DNA of 64,000 nt from Lujinxingia litoralis (GCF_003260125.1 NZ_QHKO01000001.1:638914-702913); one strand, 5' to 3'. Positions 9,069 to 18,775 are shown, counted from the first letter of the stretch. Translations and numbers: made by a program. The notes: generated by a model not told the origin, from the letters alone.

Positions 9069-9478
9069 CGAACTCTCCTGAGTTGAGCATACGAGCAGGT
9101 TCATTCCCGAGCCTCAATCCGGTTAAGGCCCTCGTTTGTACGCCCTTCCATCCCCTAAACTGCTCCCTCCCACAAGCACCGCGACGACCTTGCATCCAAC
9201 ACTCCCTCCTTACCGCCGTTCAGCGTGTGCCTCGCCACGTCACTCCTGGCCCTCGCCCCCTGCCTCTCCCCTGGCACAGACACACGCGAACACCGCCGGG
9301 GCCGAAGACCTGCCTTCAGCCCCCCAAAGCCCCGCCACATCCCGCGTGCAAACTTCTCCCTCCGGGGGAATATACCCATCGACTCGCGTGATAGTACCGG
9401 TTGGAATCACCCCCTTTTAAACTGGCCCGAGCCCGACCGGGCCATACTGACCAAGACGACAGGCCGAACAGGAGCATC
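9069..9478. other. Divergent intergenic region, no gene seen
   Basis: About 410 bases between the divergent RibD_C-like gene and yghU. It is C-rich on the plus strand, with no frame resembling a protein. It should hold both promoters, but I cannot place hexamers with confidence. Confidence 0.5.
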
Positions 9479-10357
9479 ATGAGCAGTGACGAGACGTATA
9501 CCCCCCCGAAAGTCTGGACCTGGGACCAGGAAAACGGCGGCCAGTTCGCCAGTACCAACCGACCGGTAGCCGGCCCCACCCATGACCGGGAACTTCCCGT
9601 GGGTAAACACCCCTTCCAGCTCTACTCGCTGGCCACGCCCAACGGGCAGAAAGTCACCATCATGCTCGAAGAGCTCCTGGCCCTGGGAGTCGAAGCCGCC
9701 GAATACGACGCCTACCTCATCAACATCTTAGAGGGCGACCAGTTCTCCTCGGGCTTTGTGGAGGTGAACCCGAACTCCAAGATTCCCGCGCTGCGCGACC
9801 ACTCCACCTCCCCGCCTACACGCATCTTTGAATCCGGCGCGATCCTCCTCTACCTCGCTGAGAAGTTCGGCAAACTCTTACCCGCTGCCCCGGCTGCACG
9901 CGCCGAATGTCTCTCGTGGCTCTTCTGGCAAATGGGCTCAGCGCCCTACCTGGGCGGCGGCTTCGGACACTTCTACGCCTACGCGCCCACCAAGATGCAG
10001 TACCCTATCGACCGCTTTACCATGGAGGCCAAGCGTCAACTCGACGTCCTTGATCGTCGCCTGGCCGAGTCGCCCTACCTCGCTGGCGACGACTACACGA
10101 TCGCCGACATCGCGGTCTGGCCCTGGTACGGTGAACTGGTCCGCGGCAACCTCTACAATGCCGCTGAATTTTTGAACGTAGAGAGCTACACCCACGTACG
10201 CCGTTGGGCCAACGCCGTCGCCGAACGACCGGCGGTACAGCGTGGCGTCATGGTCAACAAGAGCTGGGGCGATCCCTCCACGCAACTGCCCGAGCGCCAC
10301 GACGCCAGCGACTTTGAACGCATCCCTCAAGATGCCTCGTCGCTCTCCGAAGACTGA
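9479..10357 (+). CDS. yghU: Glutathione-dependent disulfide-bond oxidoreductase YghU
   Basis: 292 residues starting at the ATG at 9479, after AGGAG. It follows E. coli YghU along its whole length: an early YTPPKVWTWDQ segment, RPVAGPTHD, LPVGKHPFQLYSL, GQKVTIMLEELLALGV, SSGFVEVNPNSKIPALRD, LLYLAEKFGKLLP and ERHDASDFE near the end. YghU is a nu-class GST-like protein that binds two glutathiones and reduces disulfides. The N-terminal extension before the thioredoxin fold is characteristic. It is cytosolic. The MOSC gene follows closely and is probably in the same transcript. Confidence 0.93.
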   Translation: MSSDETYTPPKVWTWDQENGGQFASTNRPVAGPTHDRELPVGKHPFQLYSLATPNGQKVTIMLEELLALGVEAAEYDAYLINILEGDQFSSGFVEVNPNSKIPALRDHSTSPPTRIFESGAILLYLAEKFGKLLPAAPAARAECLSWLFWQMGSAPYLGGGFGHFYAYAPTKMQYPIDRFTMEAKRQLDVLDRRLAESPYLAGDDYTIADIAVWPWYGELVRGNLYNAAEFLNVESYTHVRRWANAVAERPAVQRGVMVNKSWGDPSTQLPERHDASDFERIPQDASSLSED

Positions 10358-10394
10358 TCCCACCGGGCGCCGCCGCTGCCCCTGGAGCCCCGAC

Positions 10395-10883
10395 GTGCAC
10401 GAGCGCTGGAAAGGCCACGTACAATCGATCTGGCTGAGCAAAGAGCACGGCGCTCCCCCCCTCCCGGTGACAAGGGCCGAGGCCGTCGCCGGAAGGGGGA
10501 TTCGGGGCGATCGCTACTTCTCGGACGCATTCACCCGAGACCCGGCTCGCCAGCTCACCCTCATCACCCGCGAAGCCCTCGACGACGTCGCCCAAAACCA
10601 CGGCATCGATCTTCGTCACGGCCGCCACCGCCGTCAGGTGGTGGTCGTCGGCGTACCCCTCAACGATCTCGTCGGCCAGGAGTTTCTCTTGGGCCCGCTC
10701 CGGCTGCGGGGCGTCGAGCTCTGCGAGCCCTGTCGGCACCTGGAACGCCTCTGCGCTGAGCCCGGCGCCATCAAAGCCTTCGTACACCGCGGCGGCCTCA
10801 ACGCTGAGATCCTCCTCGGCGGCGCCTTCTCCCCGGGCGATCCCATCACCCCGACCTTACCTCGGCAGAACGCCCCCTTTTAA
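10395..10883 (+). CDS. MOSC domain protein
   Basis: 162 residues from a GTG at 10395, with GGAG eight bases upstream. An in-frame ATG at 10332 would overlap the yghU end by 26 bases. The sequence is MOSC-like: an opening beta-strand (HVQSIWLSKEHG), GIRGDRYF near residue 40, and the cysteine motif ELCEPCRHLE near residue 116. MOSC domains are the sulfur-carrier modules of molybdenum cofactor sulfurase. Stand-alone versions (YiiM-like) reduce N-hydroxylated compounds using Mo cofactor. Which it is here is not decidable. It is translationally close to yghU. Confidence 0.8.
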   Translation: MHERWKGHVQSIWLSKEHGAPPLPVTRAEAVAGRGIRGDRYFSDAFTRDPARQLTLITREALDDVAQNHGIDLRHGRHRRQVVVVGVPLNDLVGQEFLLGPLRLRGVELCEPCRHLERLCAEPGAIKAFVHRGGLNAEILLGGAFSPGDPITPTLPRQNAPF

Positions 10884-11021
10884 CAGGCGCCAATGTCGCC
10901 CGACACACAACAGGTCACCTGCGCCCCCCCCTCTCTCGAGCCTTAAGGCTCCCCCCGCACGAGGCTTCAGGCCGCGTCCCCCCCCCTGACAAACAAGCCA
11001 CTCCGGGGGGCTCCCACGGCG

Positions 11022-12092
11022 TTAACTCCGCACCTCGATATGCGGCCCCTCCCCTTCCCGCACGAAGAGCTCACCCACGGGCTCCGCGTGCGCGTCGAGC
11101 CCGGCCTCTCGCAACGCAGCTTGCACCGCCTCGACCGACTCCGGCGCCACCGCCACCAACAACCCGCCGCTGGTCTGGGGATCGCAGAGGATTTGTCGGA
11201 CATGCTCCGGCGGCTCAACCACATGATGCCCGTAGCTCTCCCAGTTGCGGCCGGTGCCCCCGGGAACCGCCCCGATCTCCAGGTAATGCGCAAGGTCACT
11301 GAGCTCTTGCACCGCCGGAAAATCCACAACGGCATTGAGCTGCGAGCCCACACACATCTCGGAGAGGTGCCCCAGCAACCCGAACCCGGTCACATCGGTC
11401 ATCGCGTGCACCCCCTCGATCTTGGACAGCGTGGCCCCGATGCGATTCAGCCGCATCATCGAGCTTGCCGCTCGTCCCCGATCCTCCTCGCGCAGCACCC
11501 CCTTCTTCTCCGCCGTGGAGAGGATGCCCACCCCGACAGCTTTGGTCAGAAAGAGCCGGTCGCCGGCCTTCGCTGCATCGTTCTGTTTAAGATGCTCCAG
11601 CGCGACCAGCCCGTTGACTGCCAACCCAAAAATAGGCTCCGGGCTGTCAATGCTATGACCTCCCGCCAACGCCACCCCCGCCTCCGCGCAGATCGACCGC
11701 GCACCTTCCATCACCTCTCCGGCCACCTCCGCCGGTAACACGTTAATCGGCCAGCCCAGGATTGCGATCGCCATCACCGGGTCGCCACCCATCGCATAGA
11801 TATCGCTGATCGCATTCGCCGAGGCGATCCGCCCGAACTCAAAGGGATCGTCCACAATGGGCATGAAGAAATCTGTCGTGCTCAAGAGCACCCGACCATC
11901 GCCCAGGTCCAGCGCCCCCGCATCATCGCGCGAACTATTGCCGACCAACAGCTTCGACATCGCATCCGGAGTCGTCACCCGGTTCGCCAGAATGCGGTCC
12001 AGCACCGCCGGCGAAAGCTTGCAACCGCAGCCCGCTCCATGGCTGTACTGCGTGAGGCGGATGGGGGCCAGGGGGTGTTGAGGTTCGCTCAT
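11022..12092 (-). CDS. selD: Selenide, water dikinase
   Basis: 356 residues from the ATG at 12092, with GGAGA upstream. It makes selenophosphate from selenide and ATP. It has the N-terminal catalytic loop GAGCGCK with Cys22 (the position of E. coli Cys17, here Cys not Sec) and Lys25, then [43 protein letters not shown] and [11 protein letters not shown] in family order. The gene overlaps the end of mnmH by four bases (ATGA), so the two are translationally coupled. The product should feed 2-selenouridine formation in tRNA. No selA or selB is visible in this window. Confidence 0.97.
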   Translation of the reverse strand: MSEPQHPLAPIRLTQYSHGAGCGCKLSPAVLDRILANRVTTPDAMSKLLVGNSSRDDAGALDLGDGRVLLSTTDFFMPIVDDPFEFGRIASANAISDIYAMGGDPVMAIAILGWPINVLPAEVAGEVMEGARSICAEAGVALAGGHSIDSPEPIFGLAVNGLVALEHLKQNDAAKAGDRLFLTKAVGVGILSTAEKKGVLREEDRGRAASSMMRLNRIGATLSKIEGVHAMTDVTGFGLLGHLSEMCVGSQLNAVVDFPAVQELSDLAHYLEIGAVPGGTGRNWESYGHHVVEPPEHVRQILCDPQTSGGLLVAVAPESVEAVQAALREAGLDAHAEPVGELFVREGEGPHIEVRS

Positions 12093-13150
12093 ACGTCTTC
12101 TCCTTGCACGTCGCGTGCATCGTCCTTGCCGCAACGCGCGATCAATCCTCGCGCGACGGCCTTCGGGTCGCCTTCTTCGTCCAGATACACCACCGTCTCG
12201 GGGGCTCGCCGCCCGATGCCGCGGGCATACGCTTTATCGTAGTATTGCAACGCCAACGCCGCCGCCCGACGCAGGTCGCCTGCCTGCACAGCCTCGATCG
12301 CCTGCTGCGTTCGCAATCCCCCCAGGCTCTTGCGTATCCGCTCAAAAGACGCAACGAGCTGCTCTCTGGCGGCCTCCCCATACACCTCCACCAGCCGGTC
12401 CAGCCGCGCCTCCTCGGGGGCCGCGACCACATACGTAGGTGAGCCATGAATGGACGCCATCACGGCATTGGAGAGGTGACGATGGCCGATCATCCGACTC
12501 TCGTCTTCGATCCATACAGGCCCGGCCATCCCACGCGCCCGGGCCAACGCCACGCCCAGCAGATTCTCAAAATGCTCCTGTGTGGGCTGCTCCTCTAACA
12601 AGAGTCCGCCGAACGCCGACCCCCGGTGGTTCGCCAGTCCCTCCAAATCGAGCACCGACTCTCCCAGGCGCTCCAGCTCCCACAAGATCTCCGTCTTCCC
12701 CACGCCCGTTGCCCCACCCACCACGCGCATTGGCGGCGGATCTTCCAGCCCCCCGACCACCCACCTTCGAAAACTCTTATACCCCCCCGTCAAAACGCTC
12801 ACCTCAAAACCATACATCTCCAGCAACCAGGCCACGCTGGCGCTGCGCATCCCTCCCCGCCAGCAGTGCACCATCACCGAGCTCCCCGGCGGCCCTACCT
12901 CACGTTGCACCGTCTCAATCAGCTCGCGCATCCGTGGCCCAACGTAGTCCAGCCCCTCCAGAATCGCGCGATGACGTCCCTCCTGCTTATAAAGCGTCCC
13001 CACCACCACCCGCTCCTCATCCAGAAAGAGAGGCAGGTTCTTGGCGCCCGGAATATGCCCCTTCGCAAACTCCGCCGGGGTGCGTACATCAAAGACGATC
13101 TGCCCCCGTTTCTTACCGTCTAAGAACGCTTCAATCTCGACATGTTTCAT
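12089..13150 (-). CDS. mnmH: tRNA 2-selenouridine synthase
   Basis: 353 residues from the ATG at 13150. A GTG six bases earlier is also possible. An N-terminal rhodanese domain carries the catalytic Cys96 in [12 protein letters not shown]. It is followed by a P-loop ATPase domain (GGATGVGKT at 145-153) and the NHRGSAFGG segment characteristic of MnmH/SelU/YbbB. The enzyme geranylates and then selenates 2-thiouridine at tRNA position 34, using selenophosphate from SelD. It is first in the operon and overlaps selD by ATGA. Confidence 0.95.
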   Translation of the reverse strand: MKHVEIEAFLDGKKRGQIVFDVRTPAEFAKGHIPGAKNLPLFLDEERVVVGTLYKQEGRHRAILEGLDYVGPRMRELIETVQREVGPPGSSVMVHCWRGGMRSASVAWLLEMYGFEVSVLTGGYKSFRRWVVGGLEDPPPMRVVGGATGVGKTEILWELERLGESVLDLEGLANHRGSAFGGLLLEEQPTQEHFENLLGVALARARGMAGPVWIEDESRMIGHRHLSNAVMASIHGSPTYVVAAPEEARLDRLVEVYGEAAREQLVASFERIRKSLGGLRTQQAIEAVQAGDLRRAAALALQYYDKAYARGIGRRAPETVVYLDEEGDPKAVARGLIARCGKDDARDVQGEDV

Positions 13151-13478
13151 CCTCACCTCGCTGAGCCCGGCCGCTCTTCTGGATCATCCGAAAACCCATA
13201 CCGGACAACGACCTCATCCTTCCCACGATTCGCACGCTCGCGCCAGTGCCCCCACGCCCCCCACCTCCGGCGACTCTGACGCTCTTGGAACGCCCACCGC
13301 GCCTCGTGATTCCTCGCCGCGCCTCAACTCCCCTCGTCCACCGCCCTCCCTTCCCGGCGCTCACCTGTGGCAATCGACCGCGTTTAGCTTTCGTCCCGGC
13401 CCCCTTATCCTTCGCCTTAGCCTTACTCCTACCGCATATCTGGCCATCCTCTCCTCGGCCCGAACCTCCGGAGCCCCC
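13151..13478. other. Divergent gap, no gene seen
   Basis: 328 bases between the divergent mnmH and methyltransferase genes. Several frames are open because of C/G richness, but none resembles a protein. It presumably carries both promoters. Confidence 0.5.
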
Positions 13479-14282
13479 ATGAAGCGCTACCATGTCGTGG
13501 AATTCGAAGACCTCCCCTGGTTCCCCTCCTTCCTACGGGATGCCATGACACGCACACTCGTGGCTTTTGTCGGAGTCATGGGCGCCGACCGCGTCATCGC
13601 CGCCGAGGTACGACGCGCACTGCTCAAAACACACGAAGAACGCATCGTCGACCTGGGCTCCGGAGCCGGCGGCGTCATGCCTTCGATCGTCGAGGAACTC
13701 CGGAACCAGGGCCAGAAGGTCGACCTCCTCCTCACCGACCTCTACCCCAACCAACAGGCCATCGACGCCCTCACAACGCCCGAACGCCCCTGGCTGCAGT
13801 ACCGCCCCTCCCCACTGGACGCCACCGAGCTATCGAACGCACCGCAGGGGCTCAAAACCATGATCAACAGCTTTCATCACCTGCGCCCCGAGCAGGCCAA
13901 AGCCCTGCTCCACTCCGCCGCCGCCCATCGGCAACCCCTCCTCATCTACGAGCTCTCCCATAAACGACTGCCGATGGCCCTCTGGATCCCCCTGCTCCCG
14001 ATATCGCTGCTGCTCACCATGCTCCTGGGCATGCTCAGCACCCTCAAGGTACGCCCCCTGCCGATGAGCCAGATCGTGCTCACCTTCCTGATCCCGCTCA
14101 TCCCTCTCTTCTACGCCTGGGATGGCCAGGCATCCATGATGCGCATGTACTCCTTCGACGAGCTTCAAAGCATGACCGAAGACGCGCCCCGCACCGGATA
14201 CACCTGGGACATCAAGCAGGCCACCGACGACAGCGGCAAGACCATCGGGATGGTCCTTCGAGGCATCCCCACCGAGACCTGA
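13479..14282 (+). CDS. Class I SAM methyltransferase with C-terminal membrane segments
   Basis: 267 residues from the ATG at 13479, after CGGAG. Motif I is DLGSGAGG near residue 61, followed by the LLLTDLYPN acidic strand of motif II. A histidine-rich INSFHHL stretch takes the place of motif III. Residues ~165-190 and ~200-220 are strongly hydrophobic and predict two membrane helices, which is unusual for this fold. A soluble tail follows. The substrate is unknown; a lipid or membrane-bound acceptor is an inference from the helices. An inverted repeat downstream probably ends the transcript. Confidence 0.7.
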   Translation: MKRYHVVEFEDLPWFPSFLRDAMTRTLVAFVGVMGADRVIAAEVRRALLKTHEERIVDLGSGAGGVMPSIVEELRNQGQKVDLLLTDLYPNQQAIDALTTPERPWLQYRPSPLDATELSNAPQGLKTMINSFHHLRPEQAKALLHSAAAHRQPLLIYELSHKRLPMALWIPLLPISLLLTMLLGMLSTLKVRPLPMSQIVLTFLIPLIPLFYAWDGQASMMRMYSFDELQSMTEDAPRTGYTWDIKQATDDSGKTIGMVLRGIPTET

Positions 14283-14360
14283 ACCCTGCCATCTCCCCCA
14301 GACTCACTCGCCACCCCCGCGCCGAACATCACCGACGTCGCCCTCCAGCCATACTCACCA

Positions 14361-14388
14361 GGGAGCACTCCTCGCGGCGAGTGCTCCC
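14361..14388. terminator. Bidirectional hairpin between convergent genes
   Basis: A perfect 10-bp inverted repeat, GGGAGCACTC (14361-14370) with GAGTGCTCCC (14379-14388), and an 8-base loop. It sits between the convergent methyltransferase and SDR genes. There is no T run on either side, so termination is inferred from position. Confidence 0.6.
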
Positions 14389-14407
14389 CGGCGCGGAGTT
14401 TAGGCCC

Positions 14408-15205
14408 TCAATCGCCGAGCAGATCCTTCATTTTTTTCTGAATCAGGCGAATCGAGCGCTCCGGCGCCAGCCGATTCGCCAGACTCATCAACCGCGCGTC
14501 CGAACCCACCAGAATGTGCACTTCCTCGTCTTCCATCCCCTCAAGAATGATCTCCGCTGCCTTATCCGCAGCCAGGGCCTGATAAGATGCTTCCTCCTCA
14601 TCGCGCTCCATCTCCACCCCGGAGTGCTCCGAGATATGGGTCGCCACCGCACCGGGCATCACCACGGAGACCCTCACACCGGTCTCAATCAACTCGGCAT
14701 AGAGCCCCTCGCTAAGCAGCTTCACCGCGGCCTTCGACGCTCCGTAAACCGCCTGTCCCGGCACCGGCAAAAACGCCCCCATGCTTGCCACATTGGCCAC
14801 ATACGCTTCCGGACGCTCCAGAAGATGCGGCAAAAACGCGCGCACCATCCATAACGTGCCATAGAAGTTCACGTTCATCAGGCGCTCAATGACCTCATCG
14901 CTCAGCTCGTGAACCCGCTCAAAGGGCTGAATGATACCAGCATTGTTGATCACCCCATCCACCACGTGATGACGAGCCAGAACCCTTTCCACAAGCCCCT
15001 GAACCGCCTCGCGATCACTGACGTCCACGGCATACACCGACAGCCGCTCCCCGACACCGCACTCCGAAGCCAGCTTCTCCAACGACGCTTCCCGCAGATC
15101 GACCGCCGCCACACAGGCGCCGCGCATCAACAGCCCGTGCACCAGCTCTTTGCCGATGCCACTCCCGGCGCCCGTCACAACCATCACTTTGTTCTGAAAG
15201 TCCAT
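14408..15205 (-). CDS. Short-chain dehydrogenase/reductase
   Basis: 265 residues from the ATG at 15205, with GAGGAGG upstream. It is a classical SDR: TGAGSGIGKEL cofactor loop, NNAGI near residue 90, catalytic Ser in NVASMGAF and YGASKAAVK active site. The acidic residue ending beta-2 (AVDLRE) suggests NAD preference. The tail (residues 230-265) is longer than the minimal SDR and ends in a charged helix, as in SDRs of lipid or steroid metabolism. No neighbour indicates the substrate. One of four classical SDRs in this window. Confidence 0.85.
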   Translation of the reverse strand: MDFQNKVMVVTGAGSGIGKELVHGLLMRGACVAAVDLREASLEKLASECGVGERLSVYAVDVSDREAVQGLVERVLARHHVVDGVINNAGIIQPFERVHELSDEVIERLMNVNFYGTLWMVRAFLPHLLERPEAYVANVASMGAFLPVPGQAVYGASKAAVKLLSEGLYAELIETGVRVSVVMPGAVATHISEHSGVEMERDEEEASYQALAADKAAEIILEGMEDEEVHILVGSDARLMSLANRLAPERSIRLIQKKMKDLLGD

Positions 15206-15504
15206 ATCGCCTCCTCGCGTGTTCAACACTCCCTACCTGGTGTTCTCTCCCACTCCATTCAGCGCACCGCTGCTTTATTGAGAGATGGGCGCGGCCCCAT
15301 GGCGGCGAACGAAGCTCACCAGCTCCTCCCGACCACAGGGAGACCTCGCCCCTCCCCGTCAAACCTACGCTCCCCCCATCCCCGGCAAACAGACAGAGCT
15401 CCCCAACCTCTCCACCGGCCGCCAGCCCCTCGGTGTTCTGCCGTCTCAGCTCCCCCCATCGCTCCGCCCCTCAAATCGCGAAATGCCCGCTCTGACCAAC
15501 CGGC

Positions 15505-16164
15505 TCAGCCTGCCCGCGTCTCAACCTCACCGGGCTCCTCACGTTGCCGTGCCGGAAGCATCAAGTCCTCCAGAAAAAAGGCGGAGAGCTCGTTTCGCCC
15601 CGATAACCCGGCCTTTTTATAGACCGCACGCGCCTGCTGGCGCGCGGTCGCATCGGTGGTATCCCGAACCCCGGCAACCTCCTTATGCGTAAGCCCTTTG
15701 AGCAAGAGCAACGCCACCTCTTTCTCCGCGTCCGTCAGCGACCAGACGTCAAACTGCCGATCGATCGCTTCTCCCAACCCCCGCATCAGCGCGCGCGCAT
15801 CGGAGCGCCAACGCTCCGCCTCGTCCTGCTTTTGCTGCAACGCTTCGTTGAGCGCCTGCGCCTCGTCAGATTTGGCCCGGAGCTTATCGTTGAGAGAGTG
15901 CGCGCGCGCTTGCAGCCGTCGGGTATCGGCCGCCGTACGTACCAGCGCGCGCACCATGATCAACAACCCGGCCACCCCCACGACAAAGAGCAGCCCTTCC
16001 ACCACCAGGTGGAGCAGACTCGCCCCCTCTTGAATGTCCATCCAGAGATCGGAGCCGGCCAGCACTGTGACCGCCGAAAAGATCGCTGCGAAGAACATCT
16101 GCTGCCCACGAGCGTATCCCTCAACTGTACGCTCCACCGTCCCTAAACCACTGTTATGACTCAT
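15505..16164 (-). CDS. Membrane-anchored LuxR-type regulator
   Basis: 219 residues. Two hydrophobic segments (about 24-38 and 52-74) are followed by a predicted coiled coil rich in Arg/Gln/Glu (~78-125) and a C-terminal LuxR helix-turn-helix (LTDAEKEVALLLLKGLTHKEVA, about 141-162, then the recognition helix). There is no receiver domain. The layout suggests a membrane-tethered transcription factor that senses an envelope or membrane signal. It is divergent from a DUF2231 membrane protein gene 113 bases away, an obvious candidate target or partner. Confidence 0.78.
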   Translation of the reverse strand: MSHNSGLGTVERTVEGYARGQQMFFAAIFSAVTVLAGSDLWMDIQEGASLLHLVVEGLLFVVGVAGLLIMVRALVRTAADTRRLQARAHSLNDKLRAKSDEAQALNEALQQKQDEAERWRSDARALMRGLGEAIDRQFDVWSLTDAEKEVALLLLKGLTHKEVAGVRDTTDATARQQARAVYKKAGLSGRNELSAFFLEDLMLPARQREEPGEVETRAG

Positions 16165-16277
16165 AGTTCACACTTGAAGGATGGCTCATTTTCCGTCTCG
16201 GCTCCATGATCACCTCATCTTCGGCGATGACTCGACCGAGAGTGGCAACCAACCCGTTTGAATCAAGGAGCACGGCC

Positions 16278-16784
16278 ATGGAGAACCTCTTTTTTCACCC
16301 CGAAATCGTTCACATCCCTATCGCTCTGGCTGTCCTCATGCCCCTGCTTACCGCGGGGCTCCTGCTGGCATGGTGGCAAAATTGGTTACCTCGTCGTGCC
16401 TGGTGGATCGCCCTCTCTTTCCAACTCATCCTCGTGGGCTCCGGCTACCTCGCCACAGAGTCCGGTGAAAAAGATGAGGATGTCGTCGAGCGTATCGTCG
16501 ATCACGACGCCATCGAAGCCCATGAAGAAGCCGCTGAAACCTTCATGACCGCCGCGATCGCCGTGCTCATCGTATTCCTGGCCGCGGGACTGATACCTAA
16601 ACAATCCGTCGCCATCGCGTTCGGCGGCCTCGCCCTGGTGGGAACGCTGGTCGTCTTCGGACTGGGCTACCAGGCAGGACAGGCCGGTGGCGCTCTCGTT
16701 TACGAACATGGCGCGGCCAACGCTTTCATCCAGGCTCCCTCCTCGCCGGGCACCTCTCCGCGCGGCGAAACTGAAGAGCACTGA
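16278..16784 (+). CDS. DUF2231 membrane protein
   Basis: 168 residues from the ATG at 16278, with AAGGAGC upstream. It opens HPEIVHIPIALAVLMPLL, the DUF2231 signature with a conserved His-Pro-x-x-His-x-P pattern in the first helix. Four membrane segments are predicted (about 10-30, 40-58, 90-108, 114-134). The acidic HDAIEAHEEAAE segment lies between helices 2 and 3. DUF2231 proteins are inner-membrane proteins sometimes linked to heme or cytochrome systems; their function is not established. The gene is divergent from the membrane-anchored LuxR regulator. Confidence 0.8.
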   Translation: MENLFFHPEIVHIPIALAVLMPLLTAGLLLAWWQNWLPRRAWWIALSFQLILVGSGYLATESGEKDEDVVERIVDHDAIEAHEEAAETFMTAAIAVLIVFLAAGLIPKQSVAIAFGGLALVGTLVVFGLGYQAGQAGGALVYEHGAANAFIQAPSSPGTSPRGETEEH

Positions 16785-16938
16785 GCACCTCATCATCCCC
16801 TGATTCACCTCTCCGTGGGAATCCTCCGCCCTCGCGCCCTCAATTGCCGCGCATCAAGGCTCGGTTTCCCACGGAGGGCACATCTCCTCCCGACCAACTC
16901 GCCGGCACACCACATCGGACGCAGCCTCCGAGGTCCCC

Positions 16939-17418
16939 ATGGCAAAAACCGAACGCCCCGCTCATCCGCGCTCGCTGACCATGACCTCCCTGATGACCCC
17001 AGATCTGGTCAACTTCTCGGGAAAGGTGCACGGCGGTGCCCTGCTCAAACTCCTCGATCAGGTCGCTTACAGCTGCGCCGCACGCTATTGCGGTCATTAC
17101 GTCGTCACCCTCCTCCTTGATGACGCCCTCTTTCGTGCCCCTGTGCATGTCGGTGAACTCGTCACCTTCCGCGCCCGAGTCAACTGGGTCGGACGCACCT
17201 CAATCGAGGTCGGGGTGCGCGTGGAGTCCGAAGACCACCACACCCGGGCCATTCGTCATGTGCTCTCATGCTTCTTCGTCATGATCGCCATGGACGATCA
17301 GGGGACACCGGTCGAAGTAACCCCCTTTGACCCCGAAGACCCCACCGACCAACGTCGCTGGGCCGCCGCCGAAGAGCGACGCCGCGTACGTCGCTCCCGC
17401 ACACGGCGAAACACATAG
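16939..17418 (+). CDS. Acyl-CoA thioesterase, YciA-like hotdog protein
   Basis: 159 residues. It has the hotdog-fold pattern of YciA/BACH-type acyl-CoA hydrolases: NFSGKVHGGALLKLLDQVAY (central helix with the active-site Asp), DALFRAPVHVGELVTFRARVNWVGRTSIEVGV, then the strand ending VLSCFFVMIAMDDQG. The tail is basic (EERRRVRRSRTRR). It should hydrolyse medium- to long-chain acyl-CoA in the cytosol. The gene ends in TAG, which shows this codon is a working stop in this genome. Confidence 0.88.
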   Translation: MAKTERPAHPRSLTMTSLMTPDLVNFSGKVHGGALLKLLDQVAYSCAARYCGHYVVTLLLDDALFRAPVHVGELVTFRARVNWVGRTSIEVGVRVESEDHHTRAIRHVLSCFFVMIAMDDQGTPVEVTPFDPEDPTDQRRWAAAEERRRVRRSRTRRNT

Positions 17419-17596
17419 GCTCGCCCCCCGGCCACGTGCTTTCAACGCTCCCCCACAGGCGTGTCGGGCGATGGGCTCAGCCCTCGTGCGTCCCTCCCGA
17501 GCAAACCGGCCAGAAGCCCCGACACATCGCCGCAGAATCCCCCCCTCACCGTGCCTGGCGACGTCCTCAACGCCAGCGAACAACCGGCGCCCCACC

Positions 17597-18344
17597 CTAC
17601 ACCGACGGCCAATACGCTTCGTCTGGCACCGAGCGCGCCCCGAAAATCGCCTACCCCACCCGCACAACGGTCGCCCCCTCCTCAATCGCGACTTCAAAAT
17701 CCCCCGACATCCCCATCGACAGCTCGTCAAACCACCCTGGCTCGGGCATCTCCTCTCGCAACTGATCCCGAAGCCCTCGCAGCCTGCGAAAACATCCACG
17801 CTCCTCGTCGGCGTCCTTCGAAAAAATCGCCAGCGCCATCAATCCGCGCACGCGTAACGACGAGTAGACACCAAGCTCCCTCACCACGCCCGCAACATCC
17901 TCGGGCGCCAGCCCACACTTACTGGCCTCCCCCGACGTGTTGACCTGAACATACACATCGAGCCCCCGACCTTCGCGCTCCAACCGACGAGCCAGAGCCT
18001 CCGCCAGTCGAAGGCTATCGAGCGCATGAAACTCTTGCGCGAACCGAGCCACATAGCGCGCCTTATTGGTCTGAAGATGCCCGATCACAGCCCAGCCGGC
18101 ATCGGTATCGGCCATCGCCTACGCCTTTGCACGCGCCTCCTGCACCCGGTTCTCTCCAAAAACGGTGCATCCCGCACGGTGCGCCAGCCGAATACGCTCC
18201 TGATCCACCGTCTTCGACACCGGCAACAACCTTACCTCAGCCCCCCTGGCGCCCCACACGCTTGCAGGCCACCTCCATCCGCACCCGTACCGCATCAACA
18301 TTCGCCCGAATCTCGTCGAACGTGCATGAGCGACTCGCTCCCAA
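17597..18344 (-). pseudogene. yggS: Decayed YggS-family PLP-homeostasis gene
   Basis: The minus strand encodes a recognisable YggS/PLPBP protein in broken pieces. From a TTG at 18344 the frame reads DEIRANVDAVRVRMEVACKR, then a +1 shift occurs in a six-G run (18241-18246). The new frame carries the PLP-lysine motif LLPVSKT, GCTVFGENRVQEA, then an in-frame TAG (18119-18121). The same frame resumes WAVIGHLQTNKARY, VQVNTSGEASKCG, LRVRGLMAL, SMGMSGDFEVAIEEG and VVRVG, then a second TAG (17651-17653) exactly before AIFGAR, the normal C-terminal motif. Three lesions make it nonfunctional as read. Both TAGs are one change from GAG. An internal ATG at 18115 could express only the C-terminal part. Confidence 0.88.
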
Positions 18345-18445
18345 CCCGCTCCCCCCACCACTGCACTCTCAAAAACGCCTACTGCGCCACGATAGCCCCC
18401 GCGACCAAACACTCCGCGAACGCCCCTTTGCATCCTCCACTCACG

Positions 18446-18775
18446 TACACTGGCCATTTGCCAACTCACACTCACCCGCTTCCCGCGTACAACACCCTTT
18501 TCCAATCTCACACAACCCCTTGCACGCACGTACAACACCCTTTTCCAATCTCACACAACCCCTGGCACGCACGTACAACACCCTTTTCCAATCTCACACA
18601 ACCCCTTGCACGCACGTACAACACCCTTTTCCAATCTCACACAACCCCTGGCACGCACGTACAACACCCTTTTCCAATCTCACACAACCCCTTGTACGCA
18701 CGTGCACACGAGTGTGTGAGTTGCAAACTCTCCCCTGTACGCGCGTGCATACGAGTGCGGGATTCAATAACCGAG
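18446..18775. repeat. Tandem repeat array A, 43-bp unit
   Basis: Five near-identical 43-bp copies run from 18488 to 18702 (starts 18488, 18531, 18574, 18617, 18660), each containing ACAACACCCTTTTCCAATC. Copies alternate at one position (CCTTGCACG / CCTGGCACG), so there is also an 86-bp higher-order period. Diverged copies flank the block: one of 42 bp at 18446-18487 and one of 43 bp at 18703-18745, with a partial one after. The array ends about 300 bases before the start of the unknown-family gene at 19071. Different bases vary between copies, but there are no spacers, so it is not a CRISPR. Confidence 0.95.

Noticed and set aside
11022..12092. Selenocysteine-containing SelD
   Set aside because: The catalytic position is TGC (Cys), with no in-frame TGA.
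17651..18121. Reassignment of TAG as a sense codon
   Set aside because: TAG is used as the sole normal stop of several intact genes (the thioesterase, oxyR and serine hydrolase genes), and yggS also has a frameshift, so decay is simpler.
18446..18775. CRISPR array
   Set aside because: The repeat unit covers the whole 43-bp period, with no unique spacers and no cas genes.
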